Source: Ophiura sarsii (taxonomy: Eukaryota > Echinodermata > Ophiuroidea > Amphilepidida > Ophiuridae). From it: a stretch of DNA of 64,000 nt. The DNA lies in the NCBI GenBank assembly GCA_035610835.1, contig CM069446.1:52914934-52978933 (forward strand), in the 5' to 3' direction. Shown piece by piece: positions 53,719 through 64,000 of the stretch; positions within the stretch are counted from its first letter, which is position 1, and each line of letters begins with the position of its first letter. The notes under the pieces were generated by a model that was not told the DNA's origin, ran no database searches, and was given only the letters and a program-made list of their open reading frames with translations. A program made the position numbers and the translations under genes.

Positions 53719-54454
53719 CTGTAAAAGGATTAAGAAAGAAGAAAAAAAGAGGATCAATTAGATTTATTTTGTTGCAACAATGTCTTAACTACGCCTGAGG
53801 AAGGAGTACTCGGTTTTGTTGGCAGCAACATCATCAGTATTTCAGGGGGGAAAATGGGGGGGATTCATTGTCAGTGTACCCCCTTCCCCCTACCCAGAAA
53901 AAGAAGAGTCTACATCTTGGCTTGTTTAATCTGCAGGCTGTTGAGGAATAAGGACACATTATTTCTATAATTTAGTCAGTTCCAATTTTGGTAAGAAATA
54001 TGTGGTGTTTTTTGTTGTTGCCTCCATGCGCAAAAGTAATCCAAGCTTACGTGCACGGTTAAATTGACCGTGGGCTATACATAAATATTAAACATTTTAG
54101 TGGAGAAACAATGAAAATAAATAAAATCATAAAAAGTTGCTATGATTTATTCATTCATGGATGCTATCTGGCGCACTCCGCATTATTTATGAGACCGAAA
54201 GATAAATTAAATATGCATGATTGAGTCGATGGGGTATTAATAACTTGTATATATTTTTTATTAATAGCTTGTATTCATCATTCCATATCACACATAAAGA
54301 GATTCAGTATATAGTAGCGTATCAATGGATACTCTGTTGATAGGCTAATTGTCCCTATATAAGTCAGCTAATCATAAATAAATAAATGTAACAATTATTA
54401 ATATTATATTGAGACCTGGTTAAAGAATTTTTTCCAGGTCTTACTCTTATTATG

Positions 54455-54835
54455 CAAAAAAAAATTGTTTGGTTGCCCTCAGAGGGCAAAATTTTGGAGG
54501 GTCGGTTAGGTCGCTCTTTTTTTCTTTCTTTTCTTATGTTAAGGGGTTTTTTTCCTTCTTTTTCTTAGGGTGTGATGGCGTTTTTTCAATATGATTTTTT
54601 TTTAAATACAAATTTCAATGCTGTTTATCGCCTCTGACATGTGGTGTTTATATTTTAACTGTGAAAGAAGAATTAAGACTTAAATATTAACAGCAATTTT
54701 CGAAATTTATGTGTTGAGAAAAATATTAAAAGTTTAAAAAAAAAAGTTTTAAAAAAAGCGACCGGTGAATTTCGTGATTTTTGGGTCGGTCACGGAGGGC
54801 AACCAAACAACTTTTTTTTGTTGGCCTTATACTGG
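54455..54835. mobile_element. GGTTGCCCTC/GGGCAACC foldback element
   Basis: Left TTGTTTGGTTGCCCTCAGAG with GGGTCGGTTAGGTCGC; right GGGTCGGTCACGGAGGGCA followed by ACCAAACAAC. AT-rich middle. Confidence 0.78.
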
Positions 54836-54867
54836 ACCTGCCATAACTTGCCTGATGTACGTACATT

Positions 54868-55137
54868 CATTGCTGTTCTGTCAAAACCTTGTATCTACAT
54901 CTGACCCTTCAGTATGGATAAATTGATATATCCTACGCATAACCTTTGGGCAGTCTGTTCTAAACATGTTCAAGGGCCAAAACACATCTACCTCAATACC
55001 ATGAATACCTTGTACGTGCTCTTGCCCCTGAACATGTACAAAGCAACACTTCCTATGCATAACCACTGGGCAGTTTTACTTTATACATGCTGAAGGGCAG
55101 GAAAAACATACAAAGGTATTGAGAAAAAAAACAGCAG
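54868..55137. mobile_element. MITE with CTGTTCTGTCAAAACC ends, copy 3
   Basis: Begins TTGCTGTTCTGTCAAAACCT; the right end is degraded (AGGTATTGAGAAAAAAAACAG). Interior as in 49129-49378. Confidence 0.78.
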
Positions 55138-56401
55138 CAAGATGCTTTGTTAATGGAATTTTCTTCAATCTTTGAAAATTGTTAAATAAGTGAAGACAGA
55201 TAGATGTAGGCAGAGCCCATACAACATTTGTCAAAAATGGGAGAAATATGGCTCTCAAGTAGCTGCATTCTCATTCAGAAACTAAAATATTTATAATTTA
55301 TTTTCATTTGAATAAATAACATACAGATAATATTTATTTTCATTTGGCCTGAGGCAAATCCCTTACAAATATTTGCATATACATTTGTACCTTTATAATC
55401 CTTTAACATCCACACGCCTAAATTAATTAACATTTTCCCCATTTTTATTATTTTTGAGGGGAAACTGCTTTGAAGTGAGAAAATCAATCATGGTTTGGAT
55501 GGATTCGTCAAATTGAATATCTGCGAACCGCACAGAGTCAGCATGTTTACAATTTGTGGACATAAGTGCCCTGTGGAATTCAGCAGTTTTACATATACAG
55601 GGTGGTTCAAAATAAAAGTTAACACCACATCTGACAGCCATTTTCTGCTATTCACTGGTACATGTTCATAAATATCTTTGTGTTTTATAAAAGCAATGGT
55701 TATTGAGCATCACTGGGCAACACATCTAAGATCTGTTTTATTTTAGTTTATGAAATATGGTAGTTTAAAGATATCATGTGCAAAATTGACTTGTCCACAG
55801 AAGTCATACCTGGTCAAAATACTTGATTTTATGCCATTACAATCTTTACCAACTCCATTTTTTATTGATTATTATAGTTAAAGACGAAAATGTTGTCTAA
55901 GAGTGCTATTTTTCATATCTTTGAATCCTGTTCAGAATCGTTTGGTCAAATGGACTAAGATGAGAAGGCTATATTTATGTCATAAACGAAATGAACTAAG
56001 TCCTACACATTTTTGGCCCAGAAATGCTAAATAATATATAGCCTCTGCTTTGATAAAATGTAAAGAGATTTACCAAATTTTATTAGTAAGAAGCTAAAAA
56101 TGGCTGCCAAAAATGGGTTAACATTTTTTGAACCACCCTGCAAACCCATGGCTCGTATCTGCAACTGCGATGACATACTGTTGATAAACAAAATCTGCCA
56201 GTAGGATCAACAATGCACTGCAAATGATGGTAAAACATCTCATTAATTTGAGTGCCAACAGGCTAGTAAGATTTTATTTGTGATAAATTACAAATTGTGT
56301 GTAATCCTTTTTTAATAGCTGTGACAGAAATATCGTTGTCAAATCAAAGTTCTGAATTTAATTATTATACGAAAGTGGAGGAGTTTACTGAACAGAATTA
56401 A

Positions 56402-56776
56402 AGGTATATTATGTGATCTTTCCAGGGAACACCCTCAACATCAAAAAAAAAATTGAAAGCCAATTTTCTTGCAGATTTACATTTCTGATCATAAATCGTA
56501 CAAACATTCCAAGTTACAGGGGGATACGATTCTTAATTACTCCAAAATCATGGTTTTAGAGTGAAAATAAACTGTCGTGATAACACGACAGTTTATATTT
56601 TCACTCTAAATTCACTCTAAAACCATGATTTTGAGGTAATTAGGAATCGTATCGCTCTGTAACTTGGAATGTATGTACGATTTATGATCAGAAATGTAAA
56701 TCTGCAAGAAAATCTACTTTCTAAAAAAAAATCATGAATAGAGGGCGCTCTCTGGAAAAGATCACATAATATACCT
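56402..56776. mobile_element. Foldback MITE with TTAA flanks, copy 2
   Basis: Flanked by TTAA at 56398-56401 and 56777-56780, with the same ends and arms as 1225-1600. The loop region carries an extra perfect hairpin, AACTGTCGTG/CACGACAGTT, around 56567-56592. Confidence 0.85.
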
Positions 56777-56894
56777 TTAATAAATCTGTTGACAAATTTA
56801 AATTCTTAGAGGTGCGCTAATGTTCATCAGAAATGTTTGGTCCGTAGGTTCGACCAAAAACAATCTCTCAAATTCAGTATTGTTGACCATAGGT

Positions 56895-57308
56895 TAGGCA
56901 AAAAAAAATTAGTTGTGTTGCCCTCACAAGCCTAAAATCGGGAAGAACGGCCGGCTTTTTTTTAATTTTTAATTTTTAATTTTTCTCCAAATCAACGATT
57001 TATACCTATTATTTCAGTCAACATGTGTGAAGATACTAAGGAAAACGCTTACTGGATGTATTTTCAACCCAATGGTGAATATTTTGGTTTCTTGCCCATC
57101 TCTGGTGAAATTTTTACAGATTGGAAGATCTTAAGAAAAAAAATCTTGAAAAAAAAATCCTGAAGAAAAAGAATCTTGAAAAAAAACTTCTTAAAAAAGA
57201 AGAGGAAAAAAAGAAGAAATTCGTAATTTTTTAAAAAAAAAACCTGGCCCACATTCTCGGAATTTTGACCCGGCCGGATGAGGGCAACTAATTTTTTTTA
57301 AGCCTTAT
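56895..57308. mobile_element. TTGCCCTCA foldback element
   Basis: Left TTAGTTGTGTTGCCCTCACA with GGGAAGAACGGCCGG; right GACCCGGCCGGATGAGGGCA followed by ACTAATTTT. The middle is poly-A/poly-T with AAATCTTGAAAAAA repeats. Confidence 0.75.
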
Positions 57309-57341
57309 TTTATGAAAATCTCACAGCTATTCTTAAATTAA

Positions 57342-57601
57342 CACTTTCCGTGCGGCTCTTGGTTTTAAGGTATACTTTGGTTTACCATATACAAAACAGA
57401 TTTTCTCAAACCTTTCCCAACTTTCAAATGCTATCTCAAGAATTACTGAACTAATACTAGACATTTTTGTACTAAATTGTAATGAATTTCTTATGGTGGT
57501 TCCAAATAGGGTGATAAAATTCAATAATTTTAACATATTTGAAACATTTTGTGAACATTTGGAACTGTCGTCTGCAGTCGCCTGTCGCGTGAAAAGTATT
57601 A
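57342..57601 (-). mobile_element. CACTTTCC/TTAA MITE, reverse orientation
   Basis: TTAA at 57338-57341; ends CACTTTCCGTGCGGC and GCCTGTCGCGTGAAAAGTATTA. The interior shares ACTAATACTAGACATTTTTGT. Confidence 0.82.
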
Positions 57602-57702
57602 GTGTATGTTCCCCCTTCCTCGCTCTATTTAGTCTTGTCACAGATAATATAGGTAACAGATCCTTAGCTTGGAGGCTAATGGATAAAACACATCATATAT
57701 CG

Positions 57703-57963
57703 TCGTCGTTGTTCCGCCAAAACCTTGTATGTTTTCCGGCCCTTCAGCATGTATAAAGTAATACTTCCTATGTATAACCTTTGGGCAGTCTGCTCTAAAC
57801 ATAGTCAAGGGCCAACAAACACATCTATCGAAACCTTGCATGCTCTTGCCCTGAACGTGTATAAAGCAACACTTCCTGTGCATAACCGTTGGGCAGTTTT
57901 ACTTTATACATGTTGAAGGGCCGGAAAAACACGTACAAGGTTTTGACAGAACAGTAACGATAT
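57703..57963. mobile_element. MITE with CTGTTCTGTCAAAACC ends, copy 4
   Basis: Begins CGTCGTTGTTCCGCCAAAACC and ends GGTTTTGACAGAACAGTAACG then ATATG. Well preserved. Confidence 0.8.
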
Positions 57964-58057
57964 GTATTATCTTTAATGCTTTATGAATGTTGTGTGTTTC
58001 TTTTGTTACACATGATGCATTATTGATTAGGATATATATAGCTGTTGGCCAAAGAAG

Positions 58058-58320
58058 ATCTTAAGGTCTTCCCACAATGCATTGCGCGAACGTCAGCAAA
58101 CACGATGCATTTGTCAAGCTCTTAGAAATAAGAAGAAGGAACACTGATAACTAATTTATTCATTGATGTAAACTAGAACCTAAGAGCTCAAACTATGAAC
58201 GTGCTTATGAAGCCATGATTGTGTGCATATGTCTATGGGAACCGAGACAAATTGGAGACCAGAATTAGGGCAATTTTGCAAAAACGAAATGCATTGTGGT
58301 GGTGTCTATAAACTCTTCTT
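58058..58320. mobile_element. CACAATGCATTGCG element, copy 4, reverse
   Basis: Starts CTTCCCACAATGCATTGCGC and ends CGAAATGCATTGTGGTGGTG. The interior is the reverse complement of 48555-48840. Confidence 0.75.
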
Positions 58321-58539
58321 TGGCTGTTGGCTAGCATGGACTATTTACGCTATACATATGAATGAATGTGTTACGCTCCATGTATCTTTCTTTCATATAA
58401 CTCGCTGTTAGAAAATTGTGGTTTTAAAAAAAGATGAGCATCAAACATGCTGCAAAAAATGTTTCAGAAATCAAAATCATGAGATTTGTAAAGAATTTGG
58501 CAAAAATATTTTGGAAATTAAATAGAATGACATGCTTAA

Positions 58540-58727
58540 ATCACTATAATTTCACGGATACTTCATTTTGCGAATTTGAAATTACTGCTATTTTAGCGGG
58601 CATTTAATTTCACGAATCTGGAACCTTTACGGTTACTTTCAATGCAAAATTGTTAGTTTCGCGAATCCACATCCCTCGTGAAATTCGCGAAATTAAATCC
58701 CTCGCGCAATTAAATTGTTTTACAGTA
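58540..58727. mobile_element. MITE with TACTGTAAAAC ends, copy 2
   Basis: Reverse-oriented relative of 310-521. It shares the ATTTCACGAAT, TTTCGCGAA and GCATTTAATTTCACG motifs and ends GTTTTACAGTA at 58727. The left end is degraded. Confidence 0.65.
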
Positions 58728-59299
58728 GGTCATATACAAATTAAAAAAGAAAAGCCAGTATGCACTGCAAAGATGTTCACACGCCGATACTCAGATCAGA
58801 ATACAAGCCAAGTTACTATGATAGGGAAAGCACTATTGTAAGGCATTACCATGCAATTAAGCCCATTTTATAGTCACATAATATCACTCTCAAGTCAAAT
58901 AGCCTATGTTACCTTGAATCACGAGTTGGTCGTTCTTCACAACTCTTTAAGATTTTAAGATACGCAAACCCATCCCCATATGGAACATACTCCCTTTTAG
59001 GCAGGTATAGATTTGTAAACAATGATTATAAACAAGCTTGTCTTTAAATTCACCAACTTGCAATCCATTTGGTTTCTCTTACCATGATTACATACATAGA
59101 CAGAGCATACGTGATTGGACTCGCCAAACTTTTTATGTCGTCGCTTCATCGATAACACACATTGCTCGTAATCCGCTAGACAATTGCGTTTAAAACCCTG
59201 AATCAAAAACTCCCTCTCTCGCTCCTCTTCCTGTTAATCTGGGAGATGTGTGCCCATACATACATAGTGTAAGGTTATAGCTCGAGACCAGACGCAAAC

Positions 59300-59690
59300 A
59301 TTAACGCTTTACCATCTCAATAAGTGCAGGTCCTGTCTGCGGCCGCGGCGGTGTAAAATTGCATTATTTCCATGTCTGATAAAAGAAGCGCTGAGTGACG
59401 ACTGGTTATGTTTGGATACTCATTTGAATGAACTTTTCATTGCTGATTGCAAATAATGGTATTGGTACTCGATTTAGTTTTGAAAAAACTTTGAAGATCA
59501 GAGGTTAACGTTAACGCTTAACCATTTGTATACTGTTGCTGTGTCATCTCTGTGTCTATTGTGTGATTTCCAACTCTGATAAAAAAGAACCACAGAGTGA
59601 AGACTGGTCGTGTTTGTACTCATTTGAATGTACTTCTCATGCTTGTTTCAAATAAAGTACTGGTTTTCTATTTTGTGACAAAAATAGTTT
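59300..59690. repeat. Diverged direct duplication of about 210 bp
   Basis: The two units share TTAACGCTT.ACCAT, TCTGATAAAA.A, AG(C)A(C)AGAGTGA.GACTGGT and TACTCATTTGAATG.ACTT. Moderate divergence. Confidence 0.6.
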
Positions 59691-60799
59691 TTGTTGTTGA
59701 AGAACTAGGAAGACGAAGTTGCAAGTTGAATGCCCGAAAGTTGCATGATCAAGCAAGTCATCTGCTAATAAAAAGCGAAGTGCTAACACGCCTATCCATC
59801 CCATTCCATTACGGGCAAGTTGCGACGGTACATAGTAGCCAAATCGTGACTATAAATACTTACAAACCTGTCAACACCCACTACCGTCGCTCGTATATTT
59901 ATCAGCACACTTTACAATTGGTCAATTTGTCCAGCTCGGACCATTCCACCAACTCCTTAATGTAACGCTGGAGAGCAATTGTCGGCAATCAATTTCAAAT
60001 TATGTACACTGTTAAGTTTATTAGCACCCAATTATGCAAACTATGTTATATGATGAGCTGGACTACGAACAAACTGCATGCATGCTGGACTTACGGAAGG
60101 TCAAGAATACTACAAAAGGTCAAGCATCATTTTGTAAAAATACAGATCTTTTAAGGTCACAAAAATTAAATACTTTGTTTCAGCAGCCTGCACGCATTGC
60201 TTTAAAAATGAAATTTCCGCATAGCGCTACAGCCATTTTTTTATTGATTTAATTTTTTTTTAAAAATCATTTATTTTAGAATGTTTACAATTTTTTTATT
60301 ACTAGTTAGTTTCGGGTATACTCGGCAACCTTTTGACTGAGAACACACATTTAACTAACTTTGTGAAATTAAGAGATAAAGAGAACACAAGCATACAATG
60401 TGCATTGATCATGTATGATTACTTTGATTAAAAAGGCAAAAGCAAAACAATTGACTATGTTTTGAAGAAGAAGAAAAAATCTCATAGGACATAGCTCTTT
60501 TTTGTAAAAAAATGCATAGCACATAGCTTTTTAGCCAAAAGGTTGCTGAGACAAAGTATTTAATTTGTTTGGCCTAATTTAGGTGAAGAAGATACGGCAT
60601 AATTAATCTTGGTGTCAGTTTATTGATACCCCAGTATATCTTATTTCAATAGTGTAGGATATGGTCAGCTGCATCTGGTTGAATCTCTGATTTATTATCG
60701 CAAAACTTTCCCAATGAATGCTATTATACCTTGGTTTAGAGTTAGGTGATATGATTAGGGTTGTAGGTGTATGTGTAGGGATTACAGATGGGGATATTG

Positions 60800-60915
60800 G
60801 GCTATTCAAGATGAAATCCCTTCACCAGCTATGGAAGAAATGACCTTAATCTGCAACACAGGGAGTGTAGATTTCGAATGGAGTCACCCATGCAGGTAAC
60901 CCCATTTGAAGAAAA
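60800..60915. mobile_element. MITE of the CATTTGAAATCC family, partial copy 3
   Basis: TTGGGCTATTCAAGATGAAAT, GGGAGTGTAGATTTCGAATG and CACCCATGCAGGTAACCCCA match the family interior. Confidence 0.65.
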
Positions 60916-62287
60916 AAGAAAAGAAAAAGATATCACGCACAAGAAGCCTTTAGAGTTATCGTATATTGGCAAAGTCTGCGCCCCAACAGCTAAGCTGTTG
61001 TATCTATCAGTTGTTTTTTTCACACCCTAAACAAGTATCTTTTCTCCTACTGTATATACGAGGGTCAGTCTTTAACCACCAATGCATCCCATACCATGAT
61101 CACTTACATTACTTACTGACTGACCCTCGTACACCATTAGTTTGATCAGTTCCAAATTGGCGAAGCCATTTTACAGCAGCGAATGAATAAGGACGCCGGT
61201 GCGGTGAAGGCAACAAAGCACATTGCCCATCATGGCGTGACGCGTGCGTGCGACCAAAATCGTGTACGTGTGGCCATAATTATGTGCGTATGCTTGGTTT
61301 CCTTTTGCGCGAGGAGAGATAAAAAACAAACAATTCTCACCAATCTGGAACTGCTCAAACTATAGTTGATACCGGTCCGTTTGTCTGTTGTGCCCACCTT
61401 TCTTTGAAAAAAACTCGTAGCAACAGAGCTAAAAAGTTTGTAGCAACAGAGCTTCAAGGCATAGAGAAAGACCTCTTAAATCTTGTCAGGAAAAATAATT
61501 TTACTATAAACATTTGCTGGTTTAGATCTCTTAACCCTCCTCCCCCCTAACTTCTGCCTGCCCAGCCCCCTCCCCATGAAGTATTCTAAATGTTGCATTG
61601 CAGATGATTGCTTTTCATTTATTGCAATACAGAAATCAGTGCAGCTGTACTCAAAAAAGTGGGTTATTTTTAAACAGAACAGACAGAATGTGCCAGAGCT
61701 TAAGCAGCCAAACAGGAAACTCCTCCTCGGTGCCCCACGGTAACGAACTGTCCATTATTTGTCCGAAAATTGTCACCCAATTGACTATACACTTTGTTCA
61801 GTCCGCACTAAACATTGAAGCGGAAATGATTTGTTTTTAGGTTATCCAAGACACCGATGTATTCTCTCACCATTACATTTACACAGACGGACTGTTGACA
61901 CGCGTGTGTCTGATGCGTGGCATTACGTCTTTACTAGCCGTGGTATTTGTCTTTCACCTAGGGGCTATGGCCGAATACTTGAATTTTTTTTTTTGTTGAA
62001 GGCGTGTGCTGTATGTTGGATGGACTTCCTAAACCCCGACCTATATCTATCAGGGTTTTTGTTTTCCAACTTCAAAACACTTGACTATTGTTTCATGATT
62101 GAAACATATTTCGAAGAGTTCAATCAGCTACGATTTCATATTGTTTTGTTGTTACTGTTTGCTTGGGGGTTTTTTTCAAGGTATTTTTCTCCAAATATAC
62201 ATTTCCCCCTCAAAATGTTGTACCAAATCTGATGGAATTACGGCAAAATAGACTCTGGCAGTGTAGATTGACTTCATATACTTTGTT

Positions 62288-62526
62288 GTGGCCAGAAGGC
62301 TGTAACTCAATTTTTGGGCAAATTGATATTTTGGTACAAAAATAATCCATATAACCTAGATTTTCAGAACCATGAAGAGATAACTCATAAACACTCTTAA
62401 TTTGACTAAAATTAGAGTTATAAGTTGGGTGCGACAGGGTATTATAATGAGTCCCAAATATTTGAAAGTTGATTATCTCAAAATAGCATTTTGAGTTAAG
62501 GCCTTCTGGCGCTCAACCCTCGATAT
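62288..62526. mobile_element. Inverted-repeat element, copy 2
   Basis: Shares CAAAAATAATCCATATAACC, TAGATTTTCAGAACCAT and the right end CTTCTGGCGCTCAACCCTCG with 6858-7114. The outermost left bases are lost (begins GGCCAGAAGGCTGTAACTC). Confidence 0.8.
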
Positions 62527-63728
62527 GAGAGTAAAGTAATCTTCCCCTTCCCATCTCATGACAAAAAGCCTTTCAATTCAAAGATAGTTTTCTTCTTTCT
62601 TCTTCATGAAATTGTAATTGTCTTTATATGATAATGTATAAGCCATGTCTTGTCAGGAGGTGTATCAATACATCTAACTCACATCCCTGCCCAGATTACT
62701 TCTACCTATGCTAACTGCTATCAAATAGTATTGGGCAGTATTCCAATAGAATGAGAAGAGACAGACACAAACTTATAGCTTTCCCCAACCCTACAGCTGT
62801 AACCTCATCGATCATGTATATGAAGCCTCTAATCTTGTTACTTGTCACGCTCTGGGTGCGTAAATTGAATAAGAATTTGTTTGGCACTCCCGAGTTCCAT
62901 GCAACATACTTTGGATGTCTGTTCAAATGAAATTATCCGACAAATTAGCCAATTATTTAGGTATTTATTTAAATTGTTTAATTAACAGAAAGTACAAATT
63001 CTCTGCTTATTCTTTCTGTAGGGATTGGGTTAAAGGCGAGTTAGTTTGGTGTGAGTTATGAACTTGAGAGCAAGTCCTTTTCTGTAGTAATTGGATAAAA
63101 TGTGAAGAGAAAAAACAAAAATGGTTTGAGGTAAGTATTAGTTTGGTTTATTTGAAATGTGAGTTGGAATTTTTAAACAGCCAACAAATAATTTGTTTTT
63201 GGTACCTTGAGACGTGATACAATGGAGATTTTGACTTGGTTGCCTTTACCATTTTTATCAAATTTTATCAAGCTGCAAACTTACTCTTTGTAATACAATC
63301 ACTGAATTAATTTCCCAGAACAATGAATAATAGTCATGCAATGACACCAATTAACTTTAAAAATAACTCCGTCAGCAGTAATTCAACATCTCATAACTCC
63401 CCATGTCCATACTCTCTCTATAATCTGTACATCGCTAACACACAGTACACCTGAGAATTCCCTGCAATTAGCCCGTATCTGATGTGTCAAATTGACGCGA
63501 TTCACAGAATTTAATACACAGATGGTGTGATAGCCTACACACCAATAATTGATTACACAGGGATCCGCTGCAAAATATGGGCCAATCGTTAGATGATTTG
63601 TTTACGTCTTGTAAGGCCAAACAATGAAGAAAGTCTGTCTCAGAAACATTGTGCAAAAAAAGCTAAGTGCTGTGCGATTGTTTTTGTTTTTATTTTTTAG
63701 AAAATAGGCTATGAGGTATGCGATTTTT

Positions 63729-63762
63729 TTGTTGTTGCGATTTTTGTTGTTGTTGTTGTTGC
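63729..63762. repeat. (GTT)n microsatellite
   Basis: TTTTTTGTTGTTGCGATTTT then GTTGTTGTTGTTGTTG; simple repeat only. Confidence 0.8.
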
Positions 63763-64000
63763 ATATCCAAGCTTAAAGAGAACTTTTTTAACTTTTTTTT
63801 TAAAAATCCAAAAATAGAAAAAACCAAATAAAAAATTTAAAAAGACGTTTTTTGCCCCCAGCGCATAGACCTACGCGCCGTAGCTCATTTCACATACCAA
63901 TGCGGGCGGGCGGGCTTCTGAGACAGACCTTCCTTGTTTGGCCTAATCTTCGCTTTTCCCATTTTATTTCAGTGATGCAAAACAAGATAATTTTGCAGAT

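Larger units (their letters stand above)
53719..64000. other. Upstream region of the TIAM model: intron or 5' flank
   Basis: Besides the listed elements, 55138-56397, 58728-60800 and 60920-64000 show no exon that I can join to exon 1 (which needs a phase-0 donor upstream) and no other gene family. A pair of related segments at about 59300-59500 and 59510-59690 shares TGATAAAA.AAG, GAGTGA.GACTGGT.(A/G)TGTTT and CTCATTTGAATG. A CGGCCGCGGCGG patch lies at 59340. (GTT)n is at 63730-63762. No promoter can be defended. Confidence 0.5.

Noticed and set aside
59083..59175. Possible upstream TIAM exon on the minus strand (acceptor TCTAG, donor CATG|GTAAGA)
   Set aside because: The donor looks good, but exon 1 needs a phase-0 junction, and in that frame the segment has a TGA. 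The peptide in the open frame has no similarity to TIAM or sif N-termini.

Overview
The window is eukaryotic: about 64 kb of AT-rich, intron-dominated DNA packed with short inverted-repeat transposons, SINE-like and LINE remnants. It contains one recognisable protein-coding gene, a TIAM/still life (sif) family Rac guanine-nucleotide exchange factor, on the minus strand. The animal is most likely a marine invertebrate, and a deuterostome such as an echinoderm or hemichordate would fit. That is inferred from intron structure, repeat style and frequent AGGCCT-type palindromes, not from any diagnostic marker.

Seventeen consecutive coding exons can be joined from 53718 down to 3563. Every junction has AG/GT splice signals and compatible phase. 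Together they give exactly 4035 nt (1345 codons) with no stop. In order the protein has a disordered serine-rich N-terminal region (exons 1-2), the N-terminal PH domain (exons 3-5), the coiled-coil/extension region (exons 6-8), a short linker (exons 9-10), a Raf-like Ras-binding domain (exons 11-12), a PDZ domain (exon 13), a proline-rich linker (exon 14) and nearly the whole catalytic DH domain (exons 14-17). The C-terminal PH domain should lie beyond the left edge. The true N-terminus lies beyond the right edge or in exons I could not recognise at 53.7-64 kb.

The introns are a mosaic of mobile elements. Several families use TTAA as the apparent target: a roughly 240-bp MITE beginning CACTTTCC (about ten copies), a 375-bp foldback (two copies), a 3.7-kb element at 23387-27060, and a 715-bp foldback that shares its TTAA with that element. 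Others look hAT-like, or have TA duplications as in Tc1/mariner, including a near-perfect 751-bp palindrome at 20261-21011. There are also tRNA-related SINE copies, two 3' fragments of non-LTR retrotransposons on the plus strand, and a tRNA-Asn gene or near-intact pseudogene inside an intron.

The most interesting spot is 37801-38530. Half of exon 4 (PH domain) and about 160 bp of its upstream intron are tandemly duplicated. A 295-bp transposon with a perfect 8-bp target duplication then inserted into the exon copy. The remnant still has an acceptor, and a possible donor inside the transposon would make a 72-bp exon with the same phases as exon 4. A second notable spot is the 139-bp tandem array (18570-19218) that runs right up to the splice donor of exon 8.
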